A DNA stretch of 64,000 nucleotides. Origin: Sphingomonas rubra. Its GTDB lineage: Bacteria > Pseudomonadota > Alphaproteobacteria > Sphingomonadales > Sphingomonadaceae. Position 1 is the stretch's first letter. Every line of letters starts with the position of its first letter. Under the pieces are notes generated by a model. The model was not told where the DNA came from and made no database searches. It saw nothing but the letters and a program-made list of their open reading frames with translations. Positions 37,809 to 46,048 of the stretch are shown here, piece after piece. The stretch lies in contig NZ_FOXP01000001.1 in assembly GCF_900115745.1 (NCBI RefSeq), forward strand, positions 124,001-188,000, written 5' to 3'. Both the position numbers and the translations under genes were made by a program.

Positions 37809-38492
37809 TCAGAGGCGCACGAACATCGTGACCGAGGCGATGTGGTTGACGAGGACGGCGCCGCCGGTCCGGTTGACGGTCTGGTTCATGTAGCCGAGTT
37901 CGGCGGTCGAGGTGCCGAACAGTGGCACCTCGGCACCCGCGAAGGTGCGGAGCTGGTCGAAACCGGCGCGCGGGCCCCAATCGGCGTCGTTGAGGGCGAC
38001 GAATGCCTCGGCATGGATCAGCGGGCGCGCCTTGCCCTTGCCCGCCGGCAATTCGTAGCGGAGCATCTGACGCAGGCGGAACGCCACGTCGTTGCCGTCG
38101 GAGCGGAAGCGCTGCTCGAAACGGGTGCGGCTCTGGAGCTCGCCATGGGGAACGGGAACGAGCCAGGTCGCCTGCTGAAAGGGACGTTCCTCGTTGCGGT
38201 CGCGTCGACCGCGGAGCGGCTCGGCGACGTGAAGATAGCCCTGGTAGAGCGTCAGGCGCGGGGTGACCTTGTACCCGATCGCGCCGCGCAGGAGCAGCTG
38301 GTCGAGATGCGACACGTCCTGCTGCACGCGCGGCTGGATCTCGGCGAAGAAGACGAGGTCGCCGGCGACCGGGCCCTGGACGGTGACGTTGGTCCAGGAG
38401 GAGAGGTCATGCTCGGTCCGCGCCGCGGCGGGCGTGGCGACGACGAGGAAGGTGGCGGCGAGGCAGGCGGCAGCGAGGAGGCGCGGGAACAT
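37809..38492 (-). CDS. DUF2490 family outer-membrane protein
   Basis: 227 residues with a signal peptide (MFPRLLAAACLAATFLVVA) and alternating strands (LVFFAEIQPRVQQDVS, RTRFEQRFRS, ELGYMNQTVNR) typical of the DUF2490 beta-barrel family. Role unknown. It lies between cobA and astD, both on the same strand, with short gaps. Confidence 0.82.
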   Translation of the reverse strand: MFPRLLAAACLAATFLVVATPAAARTEHDLSSWTNVTVQGPVAGDLVFFAEIQPRVQQDVSHLDQLLLRGAIGYKVTPRLTLYQGYLHVAEPLRGRRDRNEERPFQQATWLVPVPHGELQSRTRFEQRFRSDGNDVAFRLRQMLRYELPAGKGKARPLIHAEAFVALNDADWGPRAGFDQLRTFAGAEVPLFGTSTAELGYMNQTVNRTGGAVLVNHIASVTMFVRL

Positions 38493-38555
38493 GGCAGCGG
38501 CTGTAACCGAACCGTCACCTCGGTGCCACCGATGCCGGTGGGCGCGGGCGATCGT

Positions 38556-39965
38556 TCAGGCGTCGCTGAGGCCGATGCCGATGGAGGCGCGGGCGCTGTC
38601 GGCCTCGCTGCTGACGACGGGATAGGCGCAGTAATCGGCGGCGTAATAGGCCGATGGGCGGTGGTTGCCGGACCAGCCGACGCCGCCGAAGGGCGCGTTG
38701 GAGGCGGCGCCGTTGGTGGGGCGGTTCCAGTTGACGATGCCGGCGCGGATGTTGGCCCAGAAGCGGTCGTAGAGCGCGGGCGTCTGGCTGACGAGGCTGG
38801 CGGACAGGCCGTAACGGGTGTTGTTCGCCTCGGCGATCGCCTCGTCGAAATCGGCGGTGCGGAAGAGCTGGAGGATGGGGCCGAACAGCTCCACGTCGGG
38901 GCGCTCGGCCATGCCGGTGGTCTCGATCAAGGCGGGGAGGAGGAAGGGGCGGGCCGGATCGGGCCGCGCGAGGTGACGGATCGGTCGGCCGCCCCGCATC
39001 AGCAGCGCGAGGAAGTTCTCGGTCAGCTGGTCGGCGGCGTCGTTGTCGATCACCGGGCCCATGAAGGGCGCGGGCGTGTCGTGGGGCGCGCCGACGATCA
39101 GGCGGCGGAGGATCGCGTCGATCGCGGCGAGCAGCGGCTCGGCCAGGCGGTCCTCGACGATCAGGCGGCGCGCGGCGGTGCAGCGCTGGCCCGCGGAGGT
39201 GAAGGCCGACTGGATCACCAGGGTTGCGGCGCTGTGCAGGTCGGGCGTATCCCAGACCAGGATGGGATTGTTGCCGCCCATCTCCAGCGCCAGGATCTTC
39301 TCCGGATGGTCGGCGAACTGGCGGTTGAGCGCCAGGCCGGTGCGCGCGGCGCCGGTGAAGAGCAGGCCGTCGATCCCCGGATGCGCGGCGAGGGCGCGGC
39401 CCTCGTCCGGGCCGCCGATCAGCAGGCGGACGCATTCGGCGGGCACGCCGGCGGCGTGGAAGCATTCCACCAGCATCGCGCCGGTGGCGGGCGTCTTCTC
39501 CGACGGCTTGAAGACGACGGCATTGCCGGCGAGGAGCGCGGGGACGATGTGGCCGTTGGGCAGGTGCGCCGGGAAGTTGTAGGGGCCGAGCACCGCCAGC
39601 ACCCCGTGCGGCTTGTGGCGGAGCGCGACGCGGGCGCCCATCGCACCCTCCATGCGGCGCTGCGCGGTGCGATCGGCGTAGGCGGCGACGGAGATGTCGA
39701 CCTTGGCGATGACCGAGTCGAGTTCGGTGCGGGCTTCCCACAGGGGCTTGCCGGTCTCGCGGGCGAGGAGGTCGGCGAAGGGCTCGTGCCGTTGGCGGAC
39801 GATGTTGGCGAAGCGGCGCAGCGCCTCCACGCGAAAGGCGAGCGGCTTGGCGGCCCAGTTCGCCCAACCGCTGCGCGCGACCTGGACTTCCGTATCGGCG
39901 TCGCCGATCGGAAGTCGGGCGAGTTCGACGCCGGTGGCAGGTTCGATCGTGACGAGTTCGGCCAT
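38556..39965 (-). CDS. astD: succinylglutamate-semialdehyde dehydrogenase (AstD)
   Basis: Fourth step of the AST pathway: oxidation of N-succinylglutamate semialdehyde with NAD+. The aldehyde-dehydrogenase fold is clear: LGPYNFPAHLPNGH, FTGAARTGLALNRQ, catalytic Glu in LALEMGGNNPI and catalytic Cys in SAGQRCTAARR. NGAASNAPFGGVGWSGNHRP is typical of AstD. The ATG at 39965 (469 residues) was preferred; ATGs at 39971 and 39977 are alternatives, and anything further upstream is repeat DNA. It lies 32 kb from astA-astB. Confidence 0.93.
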   Translation of the reverse strand: MAELVTIEPATGVELARLPIGDADTEVQVARSGWANWAAKPLAFRVEALRRFANIVRQRHEPFADLLARETGKPLWEARTELDSVIAKVDISVAAYADRTAQRRMEGAMGARVALRHKPHGVLAVLGPYNFPAHLPNGHIVPALLAGNAVVFKPSEKTPATGAMLVECFHAAGVPAECVRLLIGGPDEGRALAAHPGIDGLLFTGAARTGLALNRQFADHPEKILALEMGGNNPILVWDTPDLHSAATLVIQSAFTSAGQRCTAARRLIVEDRLAEPLLAAIDAILRRLIVGAPHDTPAPFMGPVIDNDAADQLTENFLALLMRGGRPIRHLARPDPARPFLLPALIETTGMAERPDVELFGPILQLFRTADFDEAIAEANNTRYGLSASLVSQTPALYDRFWANIRAGIVNWNRPTNGAASNAPFGGVGWSGNHRPSAYYAADYCAYPVVSSEADSARASIGIGLSDA

Positions 39966-40003
39966 GCGCATCTTCATAATGGGAGTCGGATGGTGGGCAA
40001 GGT

Positions 40004-40089
40004 CTCCGTCATGCCGGACTCGTCCCGACATCAGAGCCCCATGAGACGCCGCCCGTACCCTGGATGCCGGGGCGAGCCCGGCATGACGG
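40004..40089. repeat. dispersed palindromic repeat between astD and selO
   Basis: CGTCATGCCGGACTCGTCCC near 40008 and GGATGCCGGGGCGAGCCCGG with CATGACGG near 40062 are inverted copies of one unit, so the whole 86 bases form an inverted pair. The right arm reaches the selO stop codon. Confidence 0.8.
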
Positions 40090-41445
40090 TCAGGCGAGGG
40101 CGTCGCCCATGGCGCGGATGGCGGTGATCTTGGCGTGGAGGGGGGACCAGTCGTCGTGCTCGGCGATGGGGGACCAGATCGCTTCCACTTCGTCGATCAG
40201 CATGGAGCAGGGATTGCCCGACCAGTAGGCGTGGGTGCGGTCGCGACGTGGGGCGGCGGCGGCGAGAAGCGCGCGGACCTCGGCGAACTCGTCGCCGTAG
40301 GTGTCCGGCAGCGTGCCGCCGAACGCGTCGAAGAAGAAGCGGTCCAGGGGTGTCTGCGTCGACAGCAGCGCGCGTTCGACCGCCCGGGTGAGGGCGCGGG
40401 CGGCGGGCTCGTCGACCGAGACGACGCCCAGCCGCCAGGGGACCGCCTCGGCCAGCGCGGCCTGGAAGCGGGGCGCGAAGCCGTCGAGCGCGGCGACCAG
40501 GGGATCGCTGTCGGCGATGAGGCGCAGGCACGAGGCGAGTTGCATCACGTCCCAGCCGATCGCCTCCGGCTGGCGCCCGTAGGCGTAGAGGCCGGTCTGG
40601 TCGAAATATGCCGCGGTGAAGCCGGGGTCCCAGATGGGGGCGAAGCGCCAGGGGCCGTAGTCGAAGCTCTCGCCGGTGACGTTAATGTTGTCGGAGTTGA
40701 GCACGCCGTGGACGAACCCCGCCGCCATGTAGCGGGCGGCCAGGGTGGCGGTGCGGGCGACGACGAGGTCGAGGAGGCGGACGGGATCGTCCCCGGGTTC
40801 GTCGTAGAGGTTGGCGAGGACGTAGGCGACGAGGCGACGCATGGCATTCTCGTCGCGGTGCCAGGCGAGGCGCTGGAAGGTGCCGATGCGGATATGGCCG
40901 TGGCTGAGGCGGACCAGGACAGCGGAGCGGGTGGGCGAGGGCTCGTCGCCGCGATCGAGCGCCTCGCCGGTCTCGACCAGCGAGAGGGTGCGGCTGGTGG
41001 GGACGTTCAGCGCCTCCAGCATCTCGGTGGCGAGGATCTCGCGGACGCCGCCCTTCAGCGTCAGGCGACCGTCGCCGAAGCGGCTCCACGGGGTGGTGCC
41101 GGAACCCTTGGTGCCGAGGTCCAGGAGGCGGCGGGCACCGTCGCGAAGTTGCGCGAAGGTGAAGCCGCGACCGTCGCCGATGTCGGGGTTGTAGTGGCGG
41201 AACTGATGGCCGTGATAGCGGAGCGCGAGCGGTTGCGGGAGGGTGTCCGGAAGCGGCGTGAAGCGGGCGAGATGGGCGATCCACTCCGCATCGGTGAGGG
41301 TGTCGAGGCCGATCTGCGTGGCGGCGCGGTCGTTGCGGTAGCGGAGGATCGTCTGCGGGAAGTCGGCGGCAACGACGGGATCGTAGAAGGGCTCGCCGAG
41401 CGACAGGAGGGCGGTGTCGGGGCGGTAATGGGGGCTAACAGGCAT
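40090..41445 (-). CDS. selO: protein adenylyltransferase SelO (YdiU/UPF0061)
   Basis: SelO is a pseudokinase-fold enzyme that transfers AMP from ATP to proteins. From the ATG at 41445 it has 451 residues (family about 480) with YHGHQFRHYNPDIGDGRG, LDLGTKGSGTTPWSRFGDGRLTLK and the divalent-metal segment GVLNSDNINVTGESFDYGP. The upstream extension of the reading frame is repeat DNA and was removed. The C-terminal selenocysteine/Cys of some family members is not present in the last residues. Confidence 0.93.
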   Translation of the reverse strand: MPVSPHYRPDTALLSLGEPFYDPVVAADFPQTILRYRNDRAATQIGLDTLTDAEWIAHLARFTPLPDTLPQPLALRYHGHQFRHYNPDIGDGRGFTFAQLRDGARRLLDLGTKGSGTTPWSRFGDGRLTLKGGVREILATEMLEALNVPTSRTLSLVETGEALDRGDEPSPTRSAVLVRLSHGHIRIGTFQRLAWHRDENAMRRLVAYVLANLYDEPGDDPVRLLDLVVARTATLAARYMAAGFVHGVLNSDNINVTGESFDYGPWRFAPIWDPGFTAAYFDQTGLYAYGRQPEAIGWDVMQLASCLRLIADSDPLVAALDGFAPRFQAALAEAVPWRLGVVSVDEPAARALTRAVERALLSTQTPLDRFFFDAFGGTLPDTYGDEFAEVRALLAAAAPRRDRTHAYWSGNPCSMLIDEVEAIWSPIAEHDDWSPLHAKITAIRAMGDALA

Positions 41446-41505
41446 GCGGGGATATGGGTAGCGGGGGCGGATGGGTGCAAGCGCCCAAGCAGCGCCCCGT
41501 TCGCG

Positions 41506-41540
41506 GCCCTGGATGCCGGGACGAGCCCGGCATGACGGGG
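41506..41540. repeat. dispersed repeat upstream of selO
   Basis: CCTGGATGCCGGGACGAGCC followed by CGGCATGACGGG: the same unit as at 29996 and 40062, between divergent selO and the GH130 gene. Confidence 0.8.
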
Positions 41541-41591
41541 AACCTGCAAACGGCCGGCGCGTCGTCCTGCCGATCAGCGGGAGCATAGACG

Positions 41592-42710
41592 ATGACCGAT
41601 TTCCCCTTCGACGCGCTGGTGTTCGGGCCCGCGGACGTGGACCTGTCGCGGTCGCCGTTGGCGGGGAAGATCGATGCGGAGACGTACGTGCTCGGCGCGT
41701 TCAATCCGGGGATGACGCGGCTGGCGAACGGCCATCTGCTGCTGATGGTGCGCGTCGCCGAGGCGTTGAAGCAGCCGATCCGCGACGGGCACATCCACGC
41801 GATCCGCTGGGCCGACAGCGCCTATCTGCTCGACGCCTGGCCGCTGGGGCTGGTCGACACGGCCGATCCGCGCAAGTTCCTGATGCGCGGGGGCGGCTGG
41901 CGGGTGCTGGCGCTGAACAGCCTGTCCTGGCTGTTGCCGGTGGAATTGGACGCGGACGGACGGACGGTGGTCGCGGTCCATTACGACCGGGCGATCGCGC
42001 CGGCGGCGTCGTACCAATGCTACGGCGTGGAGGACGCGCGGATCAGCCGGGTCGGGGGCCGCTGGTTGATGACGACCTGTTCCGTCAGTCCGGAGCGGCA
42101 CTGCACGACGCTCTATTCCAGCGACGACGCGGTGGCGTGGACGCTGGAGGGGATCGTGCTCGATCACCAGAACAAGGACATGCTGATCTTCGAGGGGCTG
42201 GTCGGCGGCCGGTATTGGGCGCAGACGCGGCCGCTGGGCGACCTGTACTTCGCCTATCCGCCAGGCAGCGAGTGGCGCAGCGGACCGTCGATCAATCTGG
42301 CGAGCTCTCCCGACGCGCTGCACTGGAAGCCGTGCGACCGGCCCGGCATCCGCCCGCACGCGGCGACGGTGTCGACGGCGCGGATGGGCGGGGGCGCGCC
42401 GCCTATCCTGACCGAACAGGGCTGGCTGACGCTGTGGCACGGGGTGGAGCCGTCGGGCGTGGTCGGCCTGTACCGGACCTATTGGTCGATCCTCGACCGC
42501 GACGACCCGTCGGTGACGGTGCGGACCGATCATGCCGCGCTGCTGGAGCCGGCACCCGCGTTGACCGCGCCGCTGGCCGATCGGCTGTACCTGGACGGGG
42601 TGGTGTTCACGACGGGGATCGCCGACGCGGGCGACCATTACGTGGTGGCGAGCGGCGAGGCGGATTTGGCGTGCCGGATCACGCACGTGCCCAAGGCGCG
42701 GTTCGCCTGA
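41592..42710 (+). CDS. GH130-family glycoside phosphorylase/hydrolase
   Basis: GH130 enzymes phosphorolyse beta-1,4- or beta-1,2-mannosides. The 372-residue five-bladed-propeller protein has the family blocks GAFNPGMTRLANGHLLLMVR, YGVEDARIS (metal/substrate Asp), NKDMLIFEG (phosphate-site lysine) and GGGAPPILTEQGWLTLWHGV. It faces the small secreted-protein gene across a shared hairpin and diverges from selO. Exact sugar linkage cannot be told. Confidence 0.85.
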   Translation: MTDFPFDALVFGPADVDLSRSPLAGKIDAETYVLGAFNPGMTRLANGHLLLMVRVAEALKQPIRDGHIHAIRWADSAYLLDAWPLGLVDTADPRKFLMRGGGWRVLALNSLSWLLPVELDADGRTVVAVHYDRAIAPAASYQCYGVEDARISRVGGRWLMTTCSVSPERHCTTLYSSDDAVAWTLEGIVLDHQNKDMLIFEGLVGGRYWAQTRPLGDLYFAYPPGSEWRSGPSINLASSPDALHWKPCDRPGIRPHAATVSTARMGGGAPPILTEQGWLTLWHGVEPSGVVGLYRTYWSILDRDDPSVTVRTDHAALLEPAPALTAPLADRLYLDGVVFTTGIADAGDHYVVASGEADLACRITHVPKARFA

Positions 42711-42718
42711 GGGCCGAG

Positions 42719-42746
42719 GGGTGGCCGTCGCCGGGGACGACCACCC
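42719..42746. terminator. shared hairpin between convergent genes
   Basis: GGGTGGCCGTC and GACGACCACCC pair with one mismatch around a 6-base loop, between the ends of the GH130 gene and the convergent small gene. Confidence 0.55.
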
Positions 42747-42753
42747 GCGCCGG

Positions 42754-43005
42754 TCAGTTGCTGTCCGAATCGTCGTCGTCGTTGGCGATGGCGATGATGC
42801 CGCCCGCCACGACGCCGGCGGCGAGCACGGCGGCGATGATCGCGCCGTTGCCTTCCAGTTTCTCCGACGGGCCGGTCGCCTTGGCGGCGCGGGTCGAGCC
42901 GGCCAGCGACAGCTTGGAGGCGGGCGCCGGCTGCGCTGCGGCGAGGACGGGGGTGGCGGTGAACGACAGGGCGGCCGCGGCGGCGACCAGCATTTTCTTC
43001 GACAT
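42754..43005 (-). CDS. small secreted/membrane protein, stress-regulated (83 aa)
   Basis: The ATG at 43005 is preceded by a strong Shine-Dalgarno AAGGAG. The product has a signal peptide (KKMLVAAAAALSFTATPVLA), a short middle and one hydrophobic helix (GAIIAAVLAAGVVAGGIIAI) ending in an acidic tail NDDDDSDSN. Family unknown; similar small proteins with this layout are common in sphingomonads. An EcfG-type promoter lies about 32 bases upstream, linking it to the general stress response. Confidence 0.78.
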   Translation of the reverse strand: MSKKMLVAAAAALSFTATPVLAAAQPAPASKLSLAGSTRAAKATGPSEKLEGNGAIIAAVLAAGVVAGGIIAIANDDDDSDSN

Positions 43006-43036
43006 GGAACAAAACTCCTTACGTAGTTCACGGGGC

Positions 43037-43061
43037 AACGCGGGGCGTATGGCGGTGTTCC
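43037..43061 (-). promoter_or_regulatory. general-stress sigma factor (EcfG-type) promoter
   Basis: On the minus strand GGAAC (43061-43057) is followed after 16 bases by CGTT (43040-43037), the EcfG consensus and spacing. It precedes the 83-residue secreted-protein gene. Confidence 0.65.
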
Positions 43062-43111
43062 GCGGTTCGGCACGGGGTGCATCGGGCGCGACGAACCGCT
43101 AATCGAGCCGG

Positions 43112-44254
43112 ATGGCCGCACCGATCCGCATTCTCCACCTTCACTCCTCCTTCGACCTGGGCGGCAAGGAGGCGCGGGCGGTTCAGCTGATGAACGCCTT
43201 CGGGAACCGCGCGCGGCACGTGATCGCGTCGGGAGCGCCGGAGGCCTTGGGCGCGCGGACGCGGATCGCGAAGGGGATCGATTACGAGATCGCGCAGGTG
43301 CCGCCGCCGCTCGCCGGCAAGCCCTCGGTCGCGCGGTACGAGGCGATCGCGCGGGCGATGCGTGGGTTCGACCTGGTGCTGACGTATAATTGGGGTGCGA
43401 TCGACGGGGTGATGGCGCGGCGCGTATTTGGGAAGGATGCGCCGCCGCTGGTGCATCACGAGGACGGCTTTACCGGGGAGGAGGCGGCCGGGCTGAAGCT
43501 GGAACGCAACCTGTACCGCCGCTTCGCCCTGGGCGCCGCGCACGCGCTGGCCGTCCCGTCCGAGACGTTGGAGGCGATCGCGCTCCAGGCGTGGAAGCAG
43601 TCGCGGACGCGGGTGAGGCGGATCGCGAGCGGCATCCGCACCGACCTGTACACGGCGCAGCCGAAGAAGGGGGCGATCCCCGGTTTCGAGCGGCGCGAGG
43701 GCGAGGTGGTGATCGGCGCGGTGGCGGCGCTCACCCCGGCCAAGGACCTGGCGGCACTGGTGCGTGCGGCGGGTGGGCTGTCGGGCAAGTTCCGCCTGGT
43801 GATCGTCGGCGACGGGCCGGAGCGCGAGGCGATCGGCCGAGCGGCACAGGCAATGGGGATCGCCGACCGGCTGGTGATGCCGGGCGCGCTGCCGCGGCCG
43901 TACCAGTTCCTGCGCGCGTTCGACCTCCTCGCCCTGTCCTCGAAGAGCGAGCAGTTCCCGGTATCGGTGGTGGAGGCGATGGCGGCGGGGCTGCCGGTCG
44001 CGAGCCTGCCGGTCGGCGACGTCCGGCGCATGGTGTCGGCCGAGAACGCGCCCTTCGTCGCCGAATGGCCGACCGAGGTGCGGCTGCGCGACGTGATGCA
44101 GGCGCTGGTCAGCCATCCGGAGGTGCGCGCGCAGGTCGGCGCGGCCAACCGGGCCAAGGCGGTCGCGGAGTATGACGAGGCGACCATGGTGGCGCGCTAC
44201 GCCGCACTCTACGAGGAGGCGATGGGGCGACCGGGCGTGCTGCGGGCGGGCTAA
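43112..44254 (+). CDS. glycosyltransferase family 4
   Basis: GT-B fold sugar transferase, 380 residues. N-terminal ILHLHSSFDLGGKEARAVQL is the typical GT4 start, and the C-terminal donor site has VIGAVAALTPAKDLAALVRA, LVIVGDGPEREAI, and the E-x7-E-like SSKSEQFPVSVVEAMAAGLP. It stands alone between the small secreted-protein gene and the flavoprotein gene. Probable role in surface polysaccharide or lipid glycosylation; substrate unknown. Confidence 0.9.
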   Translation: MAAPIRILHLHSSFDLGGKEARAVQLMNAFGNRARHVIASGAPEALGARTRIAKGIDYEIAQVPPPLAGKPSVARYEAIARAMRGFDLVLTYNWGAIDGVMARRVFGKDAPPLVHHEDGFTGEEAAGLKLERNLYRRFALGAAHALAVPSETLEAIALQAWKQSRTRVRRIASGIRTDLYTAQPKKGAIPGFERREGEVVIGAVAALTPAKDLAALVRAAGGLSGKFRLVIVGDGPEREAIGRAAQAMGIADRLVMPGALPRPYQFLRAFDLLALSSKSEQFPVSVVEAMAAGLPVASLPVGDVRRMVSAENAPFVAEWPTEVRLRDVMQALVSHPEVRAQVGAANRAKAVAEYDEATMVARYAALYEEAMGRPGVLRAG

Positions 44255-44327
44255 TCCACCTTTCGCTCGCACGGGTGCATCCTTTCGCTATAGGGGGCGT
44301 AGATAGTTCCGAAAGGTGTGCACGTCC

Positions 44328-45731
44328 GTGTTCAAAGGTCTCTCCCCCGTCATGTACGCCGGCCGCGAGGTGTGGCCGCTGGTGGAGGGCGGCAAGGGCG
44401 TCGCCGCGACCAACCACGCATCGGCGGGTGCCTGGGCGGCGGCGGGCGGCATCGGCACGGTGTCGGCGGTCAATGCCGACAGCTACGACCCCGACGGCAA
44501 GATCATTCCGCAGATCTACCGAGAGCTGACCCGGCGCGCGCGCCACGAGGAGCTGATCCAGTACGCGATCGACGGCGCGGTCCAACAGGTGCAGCGCGCC
44601 TGGGACATCGCCGGCGGCAGGGGCGCGATCAACATCAACGTGCTGTGGGAGATGGGCGGCGCGCAGCGCGTGCTGCAAGGCGTGCTGGAGCGGACCCGCG
44701 GACTGGTCGCCGGCGTGACCTGCGGCGCGGGCATGCCGTACAAGCTGTCGGAGATCGCGGCGTCGTACAACGTCAACTACCTGCCGATCGTGTCGTCCGG
44801 CCGCGCGTTCCGGGCGTTGTGGAAGCGCGCCTATTCCAAGGTGGCCGACCTGCTGGGCGCGGTCGTCTACGAGGACCCGTGGCTGGCGGGCGGACATAAC
44901 GGGCTGTCGAACGCCGAGGACCCGCTGAAGCCGGAGGACCCGTTCCCGCGCGTCAAGGCGCTGCGCGAGACGATGCGCGAGGGGGGCATCCCCGACACCA
45001 CGCCGATCGTGATGGCCGGCGGCGTCTGGTACCTGCGCGACTGGAACGACTGGATCGACAATCCCGAGCTCGGCGCGATCATGTTCCAGTACGGCACCCG
45101 GCCGCTGCTGACGCGCGAGAGCCCGATCCCGGACGATTGGAAGAACCGGCTGATGGAGATCGAGGAGGGCGAGGTGCTGCTGCATCGCTTCTCGCCGACC
45201 GGCTTCTACTCCTCGGCGGTGCGCAATCCGTTCCTGCGCGCGCTGGAGGCGCGGTCGGACCGGCAGATCGCCTTTTCCACGCAGGAAGCGGGCGACCACG
45301 TGTTCCAGCTGGACGTCGGCGTGAAGGGCAAGAATTTCTGGGTGACGCGCGGCGACCTGCTGCGCGCGCGCGAGTGGTTCGGCCACGGCTTCACCGACGC
45401 GCTGAAGACGCCCGATAACACGCTGGTGTTCGTGTCGCCGGGCGAGAAGGCGGAGATCCGCAAGGACCAGGCGGATTGCATGGGCTGCCTGTCGCAGTGC
45501 CTGTTTTCCAGCTGGGCGGATACCGAGACCAACTCGACCGGGCGGCTGGCCGACCCACGCTCGTTCTGCATCCAGAAGACGTTGCAGGACATCGCGCACG
45601 GCGGCGACACCGAGCAGAATCTGATGTTCGCGGGGCATGCGGCGTATAATTTCAAGCGCGATCCGTTCTACTCGAACGGCTTCGTGCCGACGGTGAAGCA
45701 GTTGGTGGACCGCATCCTGACCGGGGATTGA
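44328..45731 (+). CDS. nitronate monooxygenase-like flavoprotein with C-terminal cysteine cluster
   Basis: FMN-dependent TIM-barrel of the 2-nitropropane dioxygenase family: YAGREVWPLVEGGKGVAATN, GGRGAININVLWEMGG, LVAGVTCGAGMP, PIVMAGGVW, and MFQYGTRPLLT. At 467 residues it is longer than classical enzymes (about 350); the extra C-terminal part has DCMGCLSQC and a further Cys (SFCIQK), like an Fe-S site. The GTG at 44328 lies 11 bases after GAAAGG; a GTG at 44316 would add four residues but overlaps that site. Nitroalkane oxidation is not certain; enoyl or quinone reduction is possible. Confidence 0.85.
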   Translation: MFKGLSPVMYAGREVWPLVEGGKGVAATNHASAGAWAAAGGIGTVSAVNADSYDPDGKIIPQIYRELTRRARHEELIQYAIDGAVQQVQRAWDIAGGRGAININVLWEMGGAQRVLQGVLERTRGLVAGVTCGAGMPYKLSEIAASYNVNYLPIVSSGRAFRALWKRAYSKVADLLGAVVYEDPWLAGGHNGLSNAEDPLKPEDPFPRVKALRETMREGGIPDTTPIVMAGGVWYLRDWNDWIDNPELGAIMFQYGTRPLLTRESPIPDDWKNRLMEIEEGEVLLHRFSPTGFYSSAVRNPFLRALEARSDRQIAFSTQEAGDHVFQLDVGVKGKNFWVTRGDLLRAREWFGHGFTDALKTPDNTLVFVSPGEKAEIRKDQADCMGCLSQCLFSSWADTETNSTGRLADPRSFCIQKTLQDIAHGGDTEQNLMFAGHAAYNFKRDPFYSNGFVPTVKQLVDRILTGD

Positions 45732-45737
45732 GGTGAT

Positions 45738-45763
45738 CGGGAGCGGACCGTTGCCCGCTCCCG
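45738..45763. terminator. bidirectional-looking hairpin between convergent genes
   Basis: CGGGAGCGG and CCGCTCCCG form a perfect 9-bp stem with an 8-base loop, 6 bases after the flavoprotein stop and just past the end of the convergent lipoprotein gene. Confidence 0.6.
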
Positions 45764-45771
45764 TAACAGGA

Positions 45772-45963
45772 TCAATCGAGGACCGTGCCGGCGACCGCGC
45801 CCGCGGTGCCGCCGACCGCCGCGCCCTTTTCGACGCTGCCGCCGGTCGCGGCGGCGATGCCGGCGCCACCCGCACCGCCGATCGCGGCGCCGCGCAGCGT
45901 GGAGCAGGCGGACATCAACGCGGCGGCGGCGACGAGGGCGGCGGACAACATGATCTTGTTCAA
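45772..45963 (-). CDS. small glycine-zipper lipoprotein
   Basis: A TTG at 45963, 8 bases after AGGAG, decides the start; the GTG at 45972 would sit on top of the ribosome-binding site. The 63-residue product has a lipoprotein signal (ALVAAAALMSAC, lipobox LMSAC) and a glycine-zipper helix pair (GAAIGGAGGAGIAAATGG, GGTAGAVAGTVLD). Probably an outer-membrane-anchored envelope lipoprotein of the Rcc01693/SlyB-like kind. Function not known. Confidence 0.75.
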   Translation of the reverse strand: MNKIMLSAALVAAAALMSACSTLRGAAIGGAGGAGIAAATGGSVEKGAAVGGTAGAVAGTVLD

Positions 45964-46048
45964 GGGGGGCACTCCTGTTTGCTTCGGGGGATGCCGCTGT
46001 AAAGATCATGTGGGAGTGATCGTTCCCACTATTTCACCCGCGTAACGC

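Noticed and set aside
37092..40127. A 1011-codon open frame on the plus strand
   Set aside because: Antisense to cobA, DUF2490 and astD; low-complexity Arg/Gly/Val translation with no recognisable domain.
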